A program made the position numbers and the translations under genes. From NCBI GenBank assembly GCA_938083195.1, contig CALKCK010000009.1, positions 248,001-312,000 of the forward strand: a DNA stretch of 64,000 bases. The letters are read 5' to 3'. The first letter of the stretch is position 1; each line of letters starts with the position of its first letter. Below are positions 1 through 8,816 of the stretch, in pieces. Origin of the DNA: an uncultured Pirellulaceae bacterium. GTDB taxonomy: Bacteria > Planctomycetota > Planctomycetia > Pirellulales > Pirellulaceae. The notes below the pieces were generated by a model. It worked only from the letters and a program-made list of their open reading frames with translations, was not told the DNA's origin and did not search any database.

Positions 1-403
1 GTTTCCCACCATATTTAACAATAATTGAACTGGCTGTACCAACTTTTAAATCGTTAGGCAATTCCACGAAATAGGCGTTACCCTCGCGAACAAATTTCAG
101 CTCTCTCTCACCCGCTTTGACCCATTCAATTTTTAGCGGTGCCTGCAAATCAATCTGGAGTCGTTTACCTAGACTCAAAGGGACGAATGTTATTTGATTG
201 GTGCCATGAATCGTTCTCGACTCCGGGTCAACTTCTATTTTCAAGTCATAACGTCGAAGGTCCCACCACGCCCGCTCCGCAGTCACCGTTCCGCGAAGTT
301 CGACCGCTCGCTGGTCAGCCACCTTCTTATCAGTCTGTGAAAAAGTTGCCGTAGGAAACAAATTCAGAAACAGCAGCAACAACAACAATCTACAAACGTG
401 CAT
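1..403 (-). CDS. M1-family aminopeptidase, N-terminal fragment (runs off the left edge)
   Basis: The minus strand is open from an ATG at 403 to the window edge with no stop, giving the first 134 residues of a longer protein. Residues 1-22 form a signal peptide (MHVCRLLLLLLFLNLF...). The segment with WWDLRRYDLKIEVDPE and GTNQITF, then LQIDL, is the typical opening beta-domain of secreted M1 zinc aminopeptidases. The zinc motif HExxH would lie outside the window, so activity cannot be checked. The likely role is extracytoplasmic peptide degradation. It is divergent from the IclR gene at 686, with a shared 282-bp intergenic region. The family call rests on this N-terminal pattern only. Confidence 0.7.
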   Translation of the reverse strand, partial: MHVCRLLLLLLFLNLFPTATFSQTDKKVADQRAVELRGTVTAERAWWDLRRYDLKIEVDPESRTIHGTNQITFVPLSLGKRLQIDLQAPLKIEWVKAGERELKFVREGNAYFVELPNDLKVGTASSIIVKYGGK

Positions 404-685
404 AACAAACTATCCGTCAGAATGGATTAAGGTTCTTTAACGTCACAATTGTAACGCCCAAGACCACGATATCCCTCCCCGCTAAACGCGATCCGCCCGA
501 TTGATGCCCAAAAATCTGACCAAATTACACCCAAAAGAACCGAATCGACTAAAAACCAAAAAACTCCACCATTTGAACTGTTGTTCAGATGGTGGCGGAG
601 GGGTAAACTGATTTTCGCGTTCAACCTCGACTCTTCCCCATATAACGTCCCTTAATCTCTCATTAAACATTCGTGAAGTGAAATT

Positions 686-1624
686 ATGAGCCAATCACCA
701 CAAATCAAAGAATCCGACGTGCCTGTTGTAAATAGTCAATTCACGGACATGCCAGATGTTGATTTGGACTCTCTGCCAGAGGCTCGCGAGGGGGCAACCT
801 CTTCAAGCGACGGCACTGCAAAGGTGGCAACCGAACCACGTAAAACGAGTCTTGCAACTAACGCAGTCAAAGGCGCAGCGGCTTTTTCGAAGAGCATTGC
901 GATTTTGCAAATGATTGCGGATTCCGAACAACCTCCATCCATTTCAATGCTGGTTCGGCAAAGCAACTTGCCTCGCCCTACACTCCATCGTCTTTTAAAG
1001 GCGCTCGCTGCTGAGGATATGGTTGAGCTCAGGCCCAATAAAACTTACGCGGTTGGCGCGCGAACGCTTCAATTAGCAGGACGCGCCCTCGCTCAAAACG
1101 ATTTAGCAAAAATCGCCGCGCCCGAGATGAGTTTGTTGAGTGCTCAGACGCAGGAAACGGTGCACCTCGCAATTCGAAGCAGCAACGATCTTGTTTATAT
1201 CTACAAAAAAGACACCCCTCATGCGGTGCGAATTGCGTCGACGGTTGGCGCTCGTGTCCCATGCCATGCGAGTGCCGTTGGTAAATGCCTCATCGCATTT
1301 TTATCAGAAGAAGAACGGATTCGTGTCGTTGATTCAATGGACATGCGAAGGCTGACTGACTTCACGATCACCGATCGCAACGATTTGCTCGCCGAATTTG
1401 AAAAAATTCGCAAACATGGTTATGCAACATCTCATCAGGAAAGCGATCTTGAGATCCAGTGTTTTGCAACCTGTATTTTCGATCGCAACGGACAGCCGGC
1501 GGCCGGAGTAAGCATCAGCGTACCAATCTATCGCCTTAAGACAAACCGGGATGAGTACCTGAAGCCGCTTCTAGAATGCCGGGACCGAATCATGCAAAAA
1601 CTTGGATGTGCTCAAATAAAGTAA
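686..1624 (+). CDS. IclR-family transcriptional regulator
   Basis: This 312-aa protein has an N-terminal tail of about 65 residues rich in Asp, Glu and Ser. It is followed by a winged helix-turn-helix (about residues 68-120, KSIAILQMIADSEQPPSISM and LPRPTLHRLLKAL) and the IclR effector domain (residues about 135-308, with GARVPCHASAVGKCLIAF and the C-terminal AAGVSISVP). IclR proteins usually control nearby catabolic genes after binding a small molecule. The ligand cannot be deduced here. The long acidic tail is longer than in most IclR members. The gene is divergent from the M1 peptidase, so it may act on that shared intergenic region; this is inference from position only. Confidence 0.9.
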   Translation: MSQSPQIKESDVPVVNSQFTDMPDVDLDSLPEAREGATSSSDGTAKVATEPRKTSLATNAVKGAAAFSKSIAILQMIADSEQPPSISMLVRQSNLPRPTLHRLLKALAAEDMVELRPNKTYAVGARTLQLAGRALAQNDLAKIAAPEMSLLSAQTQETVHLAIRSSNDLVYIYKKDTPHAVRIASTVGARVPCHASAVGKCLIAFLSEEERIRVVDSMDMRRLTDFTITDRNDLLAEFEKIRKHGYATSHQESDLEIQCFATCIFDRNGQPAAGVSISVPIYRLKTNRDEYLKPLLECRDRIMQKLGCAQIK

Positions 1625-1774
1625 CTGCCGAGGATCTGAAACCGAGGGCACTTGGCCACTCGAATTTTTCCTCAACTAAACTTTCGCCCTCGATGCAATC
1701 GGGGTAGTCCTTTGCGCACCTCAAAAACCACTCTCTCGCCCTCCCACATCCCCTTCTTTTTCTTGGATGAGTTA

Positions 1775-2302
1775 ATGAAATTCAACGCTGCACCTACGCC
1801 CCATGAATATCATCAATTTTACGGCAAGTACATTTCGCTGGTTGATCCCGACAGGCTACCAAGCGAATTGGCCAGCCAACCGATCGAATTGAAACAACTC
1901 CTCTCCACTCTCTCCGATTCTGAGGTCGATTGCCTTCACGAACCTTACACTTGGACACTGAAACAGGTGATCGGTCATCTGATAGATTGCGAACGAATTT
2001 TCAGCCATCGCTTAAATCGAATTGCCGTGGGTGATCAAACGCCGATTCCCGGCATCGATCAAAATAAATACGTCTCTGCAATCGACTATTCGCCGATCCC
2101 AATGGCCAACCTCCTCGACGAATTCGAACATCTCCGAATCGCCAATTGCTTGCTTTGCGATCGTTTACCAACAACTTCCATGGCGAACATGGGAATTGCG
2201 TCAGACAATCCAGTTTCGGCTCGAGCAAATCTCTTTATTTTGGCTGGACACGTGCGGTACCATTTAGAAATTATCAAGCGGCGAATCGGTTTGTCAAAAT
2301 AA
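1775..2302 (+). CDS. DinB-superfamily protein
   Basis: The likely product has 175 residues from the ATG at 1775, preceded by a GGATGAG-like ribosome site. An upstream in-frame start at 1652 would add 41 residues without DinB character, so it was not used. The four-helix DinB fold is indicated by WTLKQVIGHLIDCERIFSHR in the first half and GHVRYHLEIIKRR at the C-terminus, which supply the histidines that bind a divalent metal in this superfamily. Members include bacillithiol/mycothiol-dependent transferases and damage-inducible proteins of unknown role. The substrate is unknown. It lies convergent to the amino-acid permease with a 25-bp gap. Confidence 0.85.
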   Translation: MKFNAAPTPHEYHQFYGKYISLVDPDRLPSELASQPIELKQLLSTLSDSEVDCLHEPYTWTLKQVIGHLIDCERIFSHRLNRIAVGDQTPIPGIDQNKYVSAIDYSPIPMANLLDEFEHLRIANCLLCDRLPTTSMANMGIASDNPVSARANLFILAGHVRYHLEIIKRRIGLSK

Positions 2303-2327
2303 GACAAGCTCACTGGAATCACCAGCA

Positions 2328-3656
2328 TCATTGGTCGCTTGCGTTTGGTTCCCTGAGGGACCGAATCAACAGCCCCACAGCGATTAAACCGGCAACGGCA
2401 GCGAGCATCTGCCACGGGATGAACAAAACCAATCCGCAACATCCCAACAGACCACACCAGGCAAACGCTACTGGAAAAATCCGCTCAGCAGAATCAACTC
2501 GAATAGCACACAGATTCGTCAGGGCGTAATAAATTAAAACAGTCGTAGCACTGAACGTCCAAGCCAGTTTTACATCACCCACCAAAACCAAAGTGCCAAT
2601 CACTGCAGCCACCGCCAACGTCGCTCGCAGTGGCACCCCTCGACGATCAATGGCAGCCAGCGAATTTGGCAGATCGGATCGTCGAGACATGGCAAGTACC
2701 ACACGAGATAACCCCAAGATTAGATTCAACAATACGCCAAGCATCGCCGTCACCCCGCCAACTCCCACCCACACAACAACCCACCACATTCTGGTCGACT
2801 CCGCCACCTTTAAAAGAGGAGCGGCCCATTTCCCTGTCGCCTCACTTAGCCCGGCTGGCCCAATTGTCGCAATGCCTACCCAGGCAACACAAACGTAAGC
2901 CAACATTGCAATTGCCAGAGTTGCGATCATTGCCCGTGGAATAATTTTCCGAGGGTCAACGACTTCTTCTCCCATCGTCGCAATTCGCCCGTAACCGGTA
3001 TAAGCGACAAACATCAGTGCGGCGGCAGACAGCATTGAATACCATGAATCGTTACGCTGCCCCAACGTAAATACCTCAACAGATACCGACGGCTTCGGAA
3101 GATTCAAATCTCCCTTTACCCAAAACCCAGCAACAACAAGGACCGTCAAAGAAACGAGAGTAAGGCTAACGATAACCGTGTTGATTCTCGTGGTTCGACG
3201 AATTCCCATTAATACAATGAAGGTAATACAGGTGAGAATGATGAGTCCTCCCACCACATTCCCAGCATCGGACATCCATTGGTTCTCGCTTGCCGTCTGG
3301 CCCATCAAGGACGCCAGATACCCTGACAGTCCGAGGGCAGCCGTCGCTGCCGAAGCTGATTTTGCACAGAGAAATAACCAACCGGCCACAAAACCCATCC
3401 GAGGCGAGAGCCATCGATAACCGTACTCGTAGGTCCCACCGCTCACCGGATGAACGGCTGCCAATTGAGCACTACTCAAGCCATTACAAATCGCGACAAC
3501 GGCAGCAATCACGATCGCCCAAATAATGTTCGGTCCGGCAACTCCAGCCGCGATACCAATGCTGACAAATACGCCCGTCCCTAAAATCGATCCCAGCCCT
3601 AACATGACGGCGCCAACACCGCCAATTTGGCGTGGCAATTCTTGTTTTTCAATCAT
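2328..3656 (-). CDS. APC-superfamily amino acid permease
   Basis: This is a 442-aa polytopic membrane protein with about 12 hydrophobic segments. The N-terminal GVGAVMLGLGSILGTGVFVS is the glycine-rich first helix that contacts substrate and sodium in APC/LeuT-fold amino acid transporters. The loop GYGRIATMGEEVVDPRKIIP is the other typical family signature. It probably imports an amino acid across the inner membrane; the specific substrate cannot be told. No clear Shine-Dalgarno sequence precedes the ATG. The upstream region holds three 13-bp direct repeats (3676-3714) close to the start codon. The gene stands alone on the minus strand. Confidence 0.9.
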   Translation of the reverse strand: MIEKQELPRQIGGVGAVMLGLGSILGTGVFVSIGIAAGVAGPNIIWAIVIAAVVAICNGLSSAQLAAVHPVSGGTYEYGYRWLSPRMGFVAGWLFLCAKSASAATAALGLSGYLASLMGQTASENQWMSDAGNVVGGLIILTCITFIVLMGIRRTTRINTVIVSLTLVSLTVLVVAGFWVKGDLNLPKPSVSVEVFTLGQRNDSWYSMLSAAALMFVAYTGYGRIATMGEEVVDPRKIIPRAMIATLAIAMLAYVCVAWVGIATIGPAGLSEATGKWAAPLLKVAESTRMWWVVVWVGVGGVTAMLGVLLNLILGLSRVVLAMSRRSDLPNSLAAIDRRGVPLRATLAVAAVIGTLVLVGDVKLAWTFSATTVLIYYALTNLCAIRVDSAERIFPVAFAWCGLLGCCGLVLFIPWQMLAAVAGLIAVGLLIRSLREPNASDQ

Positions 3657-3675
3657 ATTGCACGGTTTTAGTTAA

Positions 3676-3714
3676 TAGACAGACTAAATAGACAGACCAA
3701 ATAGAAAGACCAAC
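3676..3714. repeat. Three tandem 13-bp direct repeats upstream of the permease
   Basis: TAGACAGACTAAA, TAGACAGACCAAA and TAGAAAGACCAAC follow one another without gaps. They end 20 bp from the permease start on the minus strand, in its likely promoter or leader. Regular spacing slightly above one helical turn could suit a multimeric regulator, but a chance slippage repeat is equally possible. Confidence 0.6.
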
Positions 3715-3898
3715 AGTGGAGCTCGGTTCCCCTCATTTTAACACTCTATTTTAATTCTCTCACCGGCTCTCGAAAAGTCCGGCCAATCGGAGCTGCTCCT
3801 CTCATCCGGCCGAAAGCAGTCGACCTCTCCGGCCAGTCCTGTAGCGTCTACCGGAAACTGGTTAAACTACAAATCCGCTAAAACCTTAAGGTCAATTC

Positions 3899-5458
3899 AT
3901 GGTCAACCAACTCCCTCAATTAACTCCATTTGATCAACACAACCGATTCCTTGAATCCAATGTGCATCCGTCAGATTGGAAAAACCCCGTTCCCGCTTCT
4001 AACTACCATTTGGTTGTAATCGGCGCTGGCACTGCAGGACTTGTAACCGCTGCGGCGGCGGCAGGTCTAGGCGCTCGAGTTGCGCTGATTGAAAGTGATT
4101 TGATGGGAGGCGACTGCCTCAATGTAGGATGCGTTCCCTCCAAGAGTCTAATCGCCGCTTCCCGTTTTATCGCCAACGGTCAGCGGGGGAAAAAAATGGG
4201 TATCTCGAGCGCTGAAAATCCATGCATCAACTTCTCAGAAATAATGGAGAGAATGCGGAAACAGCGATCAGAAATTAGCCCAGTGGATTCGGCAAAGCGA
4301 TTCCAAGAACTAGGCGTCGATGTATTTTTTGGACGCGGAAGTTTTATCGACGATCACACGGTCTCAATTGATTCAGCCAACGAGTCAGCCACACAACTAA
4401 AATTCAAGAAAGCAGTGATTGCATCGGGAGCCCGAGCTAAAATTCCGGAAATCGAAGGCCTCGACCAAATTGACTTTTTAACCAACGAGAATTTATTCTC
4501 CATCACGGAACTGCCACCGCGACTTGGCATTATCGGAGGGGGGCCCATCGGTAGTGAAATTGCCCAATGCTTTGCAAGATTCGGAAGTGACGTATCACTA
4601 TTTGAACGAGGGCCGAATATCCTCGGCCGCGAAGACTCTCAGGCAGCGAGTGTTTTACAGAGTCAATTTGAACAAGAGGGAATTAGTTTATTTCTAAAAT
4701 CAAATAACCTAAGCCTAAGCAAATTGAAAAACGGCATCCTGGTTCGTGGGCTCCAAGGTGAGAATTCGAATCCATTTGAAACAACCGTCGACAAAATTTT
4801 GATCGCAGTAGGCCGCACTCCCAATCTAGAAAACTTAAATCTTGAATCAGCCAATGTTAAATTTAATGCCCACGGCATTGGAGTCAATGATTCACTGCAA
4901 ACCAGTAACCCCAAGATCTTCGCGGCCGGGGATGTTTGTTCCAAATACAAATTCACACATGCTGCAGACTTTCAAGCAAGAATCGTAATTCAAAATGCCT
5001 TGTTCGCTATCGGCCCGATAGGTCGAAAAAAAGCAAGCCAGCTACTCATTCCTCGAGCGACTTATACCTCCCCTGAAATTGCTCACGTCGGACTTTACCC
5101 TCAAGAAGCGGAAGCACAGAAAATCGAGATCGACACCTTCACCCAATCATTTGCACATGTCGATCGAGCCATCCTCGATTCCGCGGAAGAGGGATTTGTT
5201 AAAGTTCACACGCGAAAAGGTACCGACCAAATTGTTGGGGCCACCATTGTCGCTGAACATGCCGGCGACTTGATTTCTGAGATTTCAGTCGCCATCACCA
5301 ATAAAATTGGACTTTCAAAAATTGGTGCAACGATTCACCCCTACCCAACCTATGCCGATGCAATCCGAAAACTTGGTGACCAATTTAACAAGACAAAACT
5401 AACGCCATTGAATCAAAAAATCCTGAAATGGCTACTGCGGATTAACGTTGGCAGATAA
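3899..5458 (+). CDS. FAD-dependent pyridine nucleotide-disulfide oxidoreductase (MerA/Lpd-like)
   Basis: The protein has 519 residues. An FAD-binding motif (VVIGAGTAGLVTAAAAAGLG, about residues 40-59) is followed by the redox-active pair in GGDCLNVGCVPSKSL. An NAD(P)-binding motif (GIIGGGPIGSEIAQCF), AAGDVC and a dimerisation domain ending HPYPTYADAIRK come next. This places it with the MerA-like group of class I disulfide reductases. It lacks the N-terminal heavy-metal domain and C-terminal vicinal cysteines expected of a true mercuric reductase, and no lipoyl-complex genes are nearby, so the substrate is open. An AAGG site precedes the ATG. The sulfatase frame starts at or just past its end on the same strand. 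Confidence 0.88.
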   Translation: MVNQLPQLTPFDQHNRFLESNVHPSDWKNPVPASNYHLVVIGAGTAGLVTAAAAAGLGARVALIESDLMGGDCLNVGCVPSKSLIAASRFIANGQRGKKMGISSAENPCINFSEIMERMRKQRSEISPVDSAKRFQELGVDVFFGRGSFIDDHTVSIDSANESATQLKFKKAVIASGARAKIPEIEGLDQIDFLTNENLFSITELPPRLGIIGGGPIGSEIAQCFARFGSDVSLFERGPNILGREDSQAASVLQSQFEQEGISLFLKSNNLSLSKLKNGILVRGLQGENSNPFETTVDKILIAVGRTPNLENLNLESANVKFNAHGIGVNDSLQTSNPKIFAAGDVCSKYKFTHAADFQARIVIQNALFAIGPIGRKKASQLLIPRATYTSPEIAHVGLYPQEAEAQKIEIDTFTQSFAHVDRAILDSAEEGFVKVHTRKGTDQIVGATIVAEHAGDLISEISVAITNKIGLSKIGATIHPYPTYADAIRKLGDQFNKTKLTPLNQKILKWLLRINVGR

Positions 5459-5555
5459 ATTAGGAAAATTTCAAACCTGCCTCCCGCAGAGCACCCTGCA
5501 TTGGATAGAATTGGGTTTCCGAGTTTTGAATTTCTCGACCTATGGACGCCAAGAC

Positions 5556-7112
5556 ATGCTTCTAAATCAACTCCGCTACTACCTATTTTTCTGCCTGACC
5601 CTGATGGGGGCAACACTCGCCGCCCAAGACAAACCGAACGTGATTGTGATCATGGCCGACGATCTGGGTTACGGCGACGTTTCTTGCTACGGTGCCACTG
5701 AACTGGAAACCCCCAATATCGATCGACTCGCCGCCGAGGGCCAGCGATTTACCAGTGGCTATTGCTCGGCTTCGACTTGCACACCAACCAGATACTCAAT
5801 GCTTACTGGCAATTATGCGTTTCGCACAAAACGTACCGGCATCGCGCCACCGAGCGCCCCGGCCATCATTAAACCAGGCGTTGAAACCGTTGCCTCGCTA
5901 CTCCAAAAAGCAGGTTACAAAACGGCGGTTATCGGCAAATGGCATTTGGGATTGGGAAAAGAATCTACTAAATCAGACGCCGGTGGCCCCGATTGGAACG
6001 GGGAATTAAATCCTGGCCCCCTCGAGATTGGATTCGATCACTGCTTTTTACTTCCAACCACAAATGACCGCGTTCCTCAAGTTTACGTTGAGGATCATCG
6101 CGTACTCAATCTTGATCCGAAAGACCCTCTCTGGGTCGGTAGAAAAAAGCCAAGTGATGATCACCCAACAGGAATCACCCACCGAAGCTCGTTGAAAATG
6201 GATTGGTCCCATGGCCACAATGCCACCATTCATAATGGCATCAGTCGGATTGGCTTTTACACCGGCGGACACGCCGCTCGTTTTCGAGACGAAGATCTCG
6301 CAGACAAATGGGTTGAGAAATCAAACGAATTCATGGAAGCCAATCAAGACAATCCATTCTTCCTTTTCTTTTCATCTCACGACATTCATGTGCCGCGGAT
6401 CCCACACGAGAGGTTTCAAGGAAAAACAGATTTAGGATTTCGGGGAGATGCGATTATTCAACTCGATTGGTGCGTTGGCGAGATTATGAAGACGCTTGAT
6501 CGCTTGAAACTTACCGACAAAACCCTCGTCGTTTTCTGCTCCGACAACGGGCCTGTTCTTGATGATGGATACGCAGACAACGCTATTGAGAAAATTGGGA
6601 AACACCGTGCCGGCGGCCCTTATACAGGTGGAAAATACAGCGTGTACGAAGGAGGGACTCGAACTCCATTTATCACTCGCTGGCCAACTCGAATTAAACC
6701 AGGTGTCAGCGATGAAATGGTCTGCACAATCGACCTCCCCAGCAGTCTCGCTGCCTTGGCCGGTCAACAAGTCGAAGATCAAGATTGTGTCGACAGCCAT
6801 AACGTCATTGACGCCCTTTTGGGGAAACCTGGAGCAACCGGTCGCGACCATCTTGTGCAACAAGACAATGGTGCAAGCGGCACGTATGGCCTTAGAGTAG
6901 GAGATTGGAAACTACAGCGTTATGGTAAAAAGCGGGCGCGAAACGTCGTCGTGGAGGCAAAACTGGCCAACACTTCCGTCGATGAATTCCAGCTCTTTAA
7001 TCTCGCAAACGATCCCGGGGAAAAAGACAATGTCTTGAAAGAGAACCCGGAAGTTGCCAAAAAGATGAAAGCCAAGCTTGACCAAATTATCGACGAAGGC
7101 AGAAGTCGATAG
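5556..7112 (+). CDS. Secreted type I sulfatase (FGly-dependent)
   Basis: The likely product has 518 residues from the ATG at 5556, which places a signal peptide (YYLFFCLTLMGATLAAQ) at the very N-terminus. A longer frame from 5448 adds 36 residues that would bury it. The metal-binding start PNVIVIMADDLGYGD is followed by CTPTRYSMLTG, where Cys75 is the residue converted to formylglycine. GKWHLGLG and the later CSDNGP motif complete the active site. It should hydrolyse sulfate esters on carbohydrates outside the cytoplasm, after activation by a formylglycine-generating enzyme that is not encoded in this window. The regiospecificity is unknown. A terminator hairpin lies 45 bp downstream. Confidence 0.93.
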   Translation: MLLNQLRYYLFFCLTLMGATLAAQDKPNVIVIMADDLGYGDVSCYGATELETPNIDRLAAEGQRFTSGYCSASTCTPTRYSMLTGNYAFRTKRTGIAPPSAPAIIKPGVETVASLLQKAGYKTAVIGKWHLGLGKESTKSDAGGPDWNGELNPGPLEIGFDHCFLLPTTNDRVPQVYVEDHRVLNLDPKDPLWVGRKKPSDDHPTGITHRSSLKMDWSHGHNATIHNGISRIGFYTGGHAARFRDEDLADKWVEKSNEFMEANQDNPFFLFFSSHDIHVPRIPHERFQGKTDLGFRGDAIIQLDWCVGEIMKTLDRLKLTDKTLVVFCSDNGPVLDDGYADNAIEKIGKHRAGGPYTGGKYSVYEGGTRTPFITRWPTRIKPGVSDEMVCTIDLPSSLAALAGQQVEDQDCVDSHNVIDALLGKPGATGRDHLVQQDNGASGTYGLRVGDWKLQRYGKKRARNVVVEAKLANTSVDEFQLFNLANDPGEKDNVLKENPEVAKKMKAKLDQIIDEGRSR

Positions 7113-7157
7113 ATAAAGTAATTCCCCTGCCACCCTGGACAGGAAGTGAACAATCCA

Positions 7158-7186
7158 AATAGCCGCCTTCATGGGCGGCTATTTTT
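7158..7186 (+). terminator. Intrinsic terminator after the sulfatase
   Basis: A perfect 10-bp inverted repeat AATAGCCGCC / GGCGGCTATT encloses a 6-nt loop and runs into a T tract. The facing cyclophilin gene stops inside it (stop codon 7179-7181), so it may also act on the minus strand, where the U tract is shorter. Confidence 0.8.
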
Positions 7187-7868
7187 GTGTACCTTTTGCA
7201 CCATCAACATCGGACTCATCAGCAACAATGGTCGCTTTGATGATGTAATCCATATTAGGAAACTTCTCAAAAATATACTCGTTGCCTCTCTCTTTAATTT
7301 TTTCTTCGCTCGCATTAATCCCGTACTCTGGATTAATTCTTTTGACAACTTCCCAACCGCTTTCAACCTCGGCCATCGGAGAATAACCCTCGGAGTCCAT
7401 GTAAGAATTTTGGACGAGACTAATACAGATTTGCGTCCTCCTAGAGTCCTCGCCCTTCTTTGCAAACGAGGCCACCGCGGCATAATTGCTCTCCTTCACA
7501 GGTTCATCGGCAATCGGCTTATCCCAATACGTAGTCGCCTGAGGATCCCCACTAATTCCAAATTGAATCATCCCGGGATTCACTTGATGAAATACGACAC
7601 CATCGTAAAACTTGCTCTTCACCAACTCGTGCAATCGTTCTGCCCCCAGAGGTGCCCAGTCTCGATGCACTAGAAAAGTAAAATCTCCTGCCGTAGTTTC
7701 GAACTTTATCCGAAACTCGCCCTCTGTTGCCGCACCTTCGACTGATGTCTCTCCCTCTTCCCAATTAACAGAAGGCAAAACAACAGGCTCAACCAACTCT
7801 TTTTTTTCGGTTGGAAAACAGCCAACACATAGACTGACGATGAATAACAGAATGCAATATTTTGACAT
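7179..7868 (-). CDS. Cyclophilin-type peptidyl-prolyl isomerase lipoprotein
   Basis: This 229-aa protein opens with a lipoprotein signal (MSKYCILLFIVSLCVGC, lipobox Cys17). The remainder matches the cyclophilin domain: IKFETTAGDFTFLVHRDWAP, then FYDGVVFHQVNPGMIQFGI and a C-terminal SGWEVVKRINPEYG. Cyclophilins isomerise proline peptide bonds and here would act on exported proteins at the membrane surface. The segment normally reading FHR, which carries the catalytic arginine, reads FHQ, so full isomerase activity is doubtful. It lies 124 bp downstream of the E1-like gene on the same strand and may be a separate transcript. Confidence 0.82.
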   Translation of the reverse strand: MSKYCILLFIVSLCVGCFPTEKKELVEPVVLPSVNWEEGETSVEGAATEGEFRIKFETTAGDFTFLVHRDWAPLGAERLHELVKSKFYDGVVFHQVNPGMIQFGISGDPQATTYWDKPIADEPVKESNYAAVASFAKKGEDSRRTQICISLVQNSYMDSEGYSPMAEVESGWEVVKRINPEYGINASEEKIKERGNEYIFEKFPNMDYIIKATIVADESDVDGAKGTQK

Positions 7869-7992
7869 ATCAAAACCTAAAAAACCTTAAGAACCCGATT
7901 TGATTGTTGCTTGAATTTCCTTCGAGTCAATCTCAGCCTCAGAAGAATCGCCAAATTGGGAAACAACTCACAATCACCCAGTGCTGCAATTA

Positions 7993-8760
7993 CTATTTCC
8001 CGCAAATTTTGCAGTCTTTACGAGGATTGAGGGCAACCTCGTGAAACGACATTTGTCGTAAATCAAAATGAAGCACCCGCTTTTCTAACGTCTCACCAAA
8101 GCCAGCCAACACTTTGATAGCTTCCATGGCTCCCATGCACGCAACCGTACCCGAAGTCGCACCGAATACGGGAAATTCACGTTTCCAGTGTTCCGGAACG
8201 TCCGGCGTCAAACAACGCAAACATGGCTTTCCTCCAGCAGGAAAAGTTGTAATGGTCGCTGAAGTATCATACATCGCACAATTTACGTGAGGTTTACCAT
8301 GACGGACGCAGGCATCATTCATTGCAAATCGCTCTTGAAACATCGGAGCAGCTCCAACACACAAATCCGCTTCTGGGACCCACCTTTCAGCCAGAGCGTC
8401 ATCTAAATTCGCGGCTATAGGAACAACTTCCAGCCGCGGATTTAACTCCTTCAAACGGCGCTCAATCGTCTCGATTCGCGGCTTATCCAGCCAATCATAG
8501 GTCATTAATAACTGACGATTTAAATCTGAATGCTTCACGTTGCCAGCGTGAGCAATAATTAGCCTGCCGACCCCGGCAGCCGCCAATTCATAGGCAACCA
8601 CACTCCCAAGTCCGCCGCACCGCGATATCAAAACCGTACTATTTTTTAATCGCCGCTGGCCTTCCTCCCCGAAGTCATCAGTCCAAATTTGCCACTGGTA
8701 CGTAGCCTGCTCAACTTCAGTCAAAAACGGTGCGGGACTTTTAGGAATTTCGTTTTCCAT
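7993..8760 (-). CDS. ThiF/MoeB/HesA-family E1-like protein, atypical active site
   Basis: This is a 255-aa Rossmann-fold protein of the ubiquitin-activating E1-like family. CGGLGSVVAYELAAAGVG is the nucleotide-binding loop and HSDLNRQLL the conserved arginine segment. Two CxxC pairs (CLRC and CKIC near the C-terminus) should bind zinc as in MoeB and ThiF. The family normally adenylates the C-terminus of a sulfur carrier such as MoaD or ThiS. In this copy the DxD before the NRQ motif is replaced (IIAHAGNV), and the DxTDN segment holding the magnesium-binding Asp reads VGAAPMF. It follows a ModBC-like importer by 56 bp, which suggests a molybdenum or tungsten cofactor link. Confidence 0.82.
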   Translation of the reverse strand: MENEIPKSPAPFLTEVEQATYQWQIWTDDFGEEGQRRLKNSTVLISRCGGLGSVVAYELAAAGVGRLIIAHAGNVKHSDLNRQLLMTYDWLDKPRIETIERRLKELNPRLEVVPIAANLDDALAERWVPEADLCVGAAPMFQERFAMNDACVRHGKPHVNCAMYDTSATITTFPAGGKPCLRCLTPDVPEHWKREFPVFGATSGTVACMGAMEAIKVLAGFGETLEKRVLHFDLRQMSFHEVALNPRKDCKICGK

Positions 8761-8816
8761 TTTTCAACCAGTAAGGAATGCAATTGCTTTTGAGATGCGT
8801 GTCTTTTTAAGAAATT

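Noticed and set aside
3899..5458. True mercuric reductase or lipoamide dehydrogenase
   Set aside because: No heavy-metal domain, no C-terminal vicinal cysteines, no mer or 2-oxoacid dehydrogenase genes nearby, so only the broad family is called.
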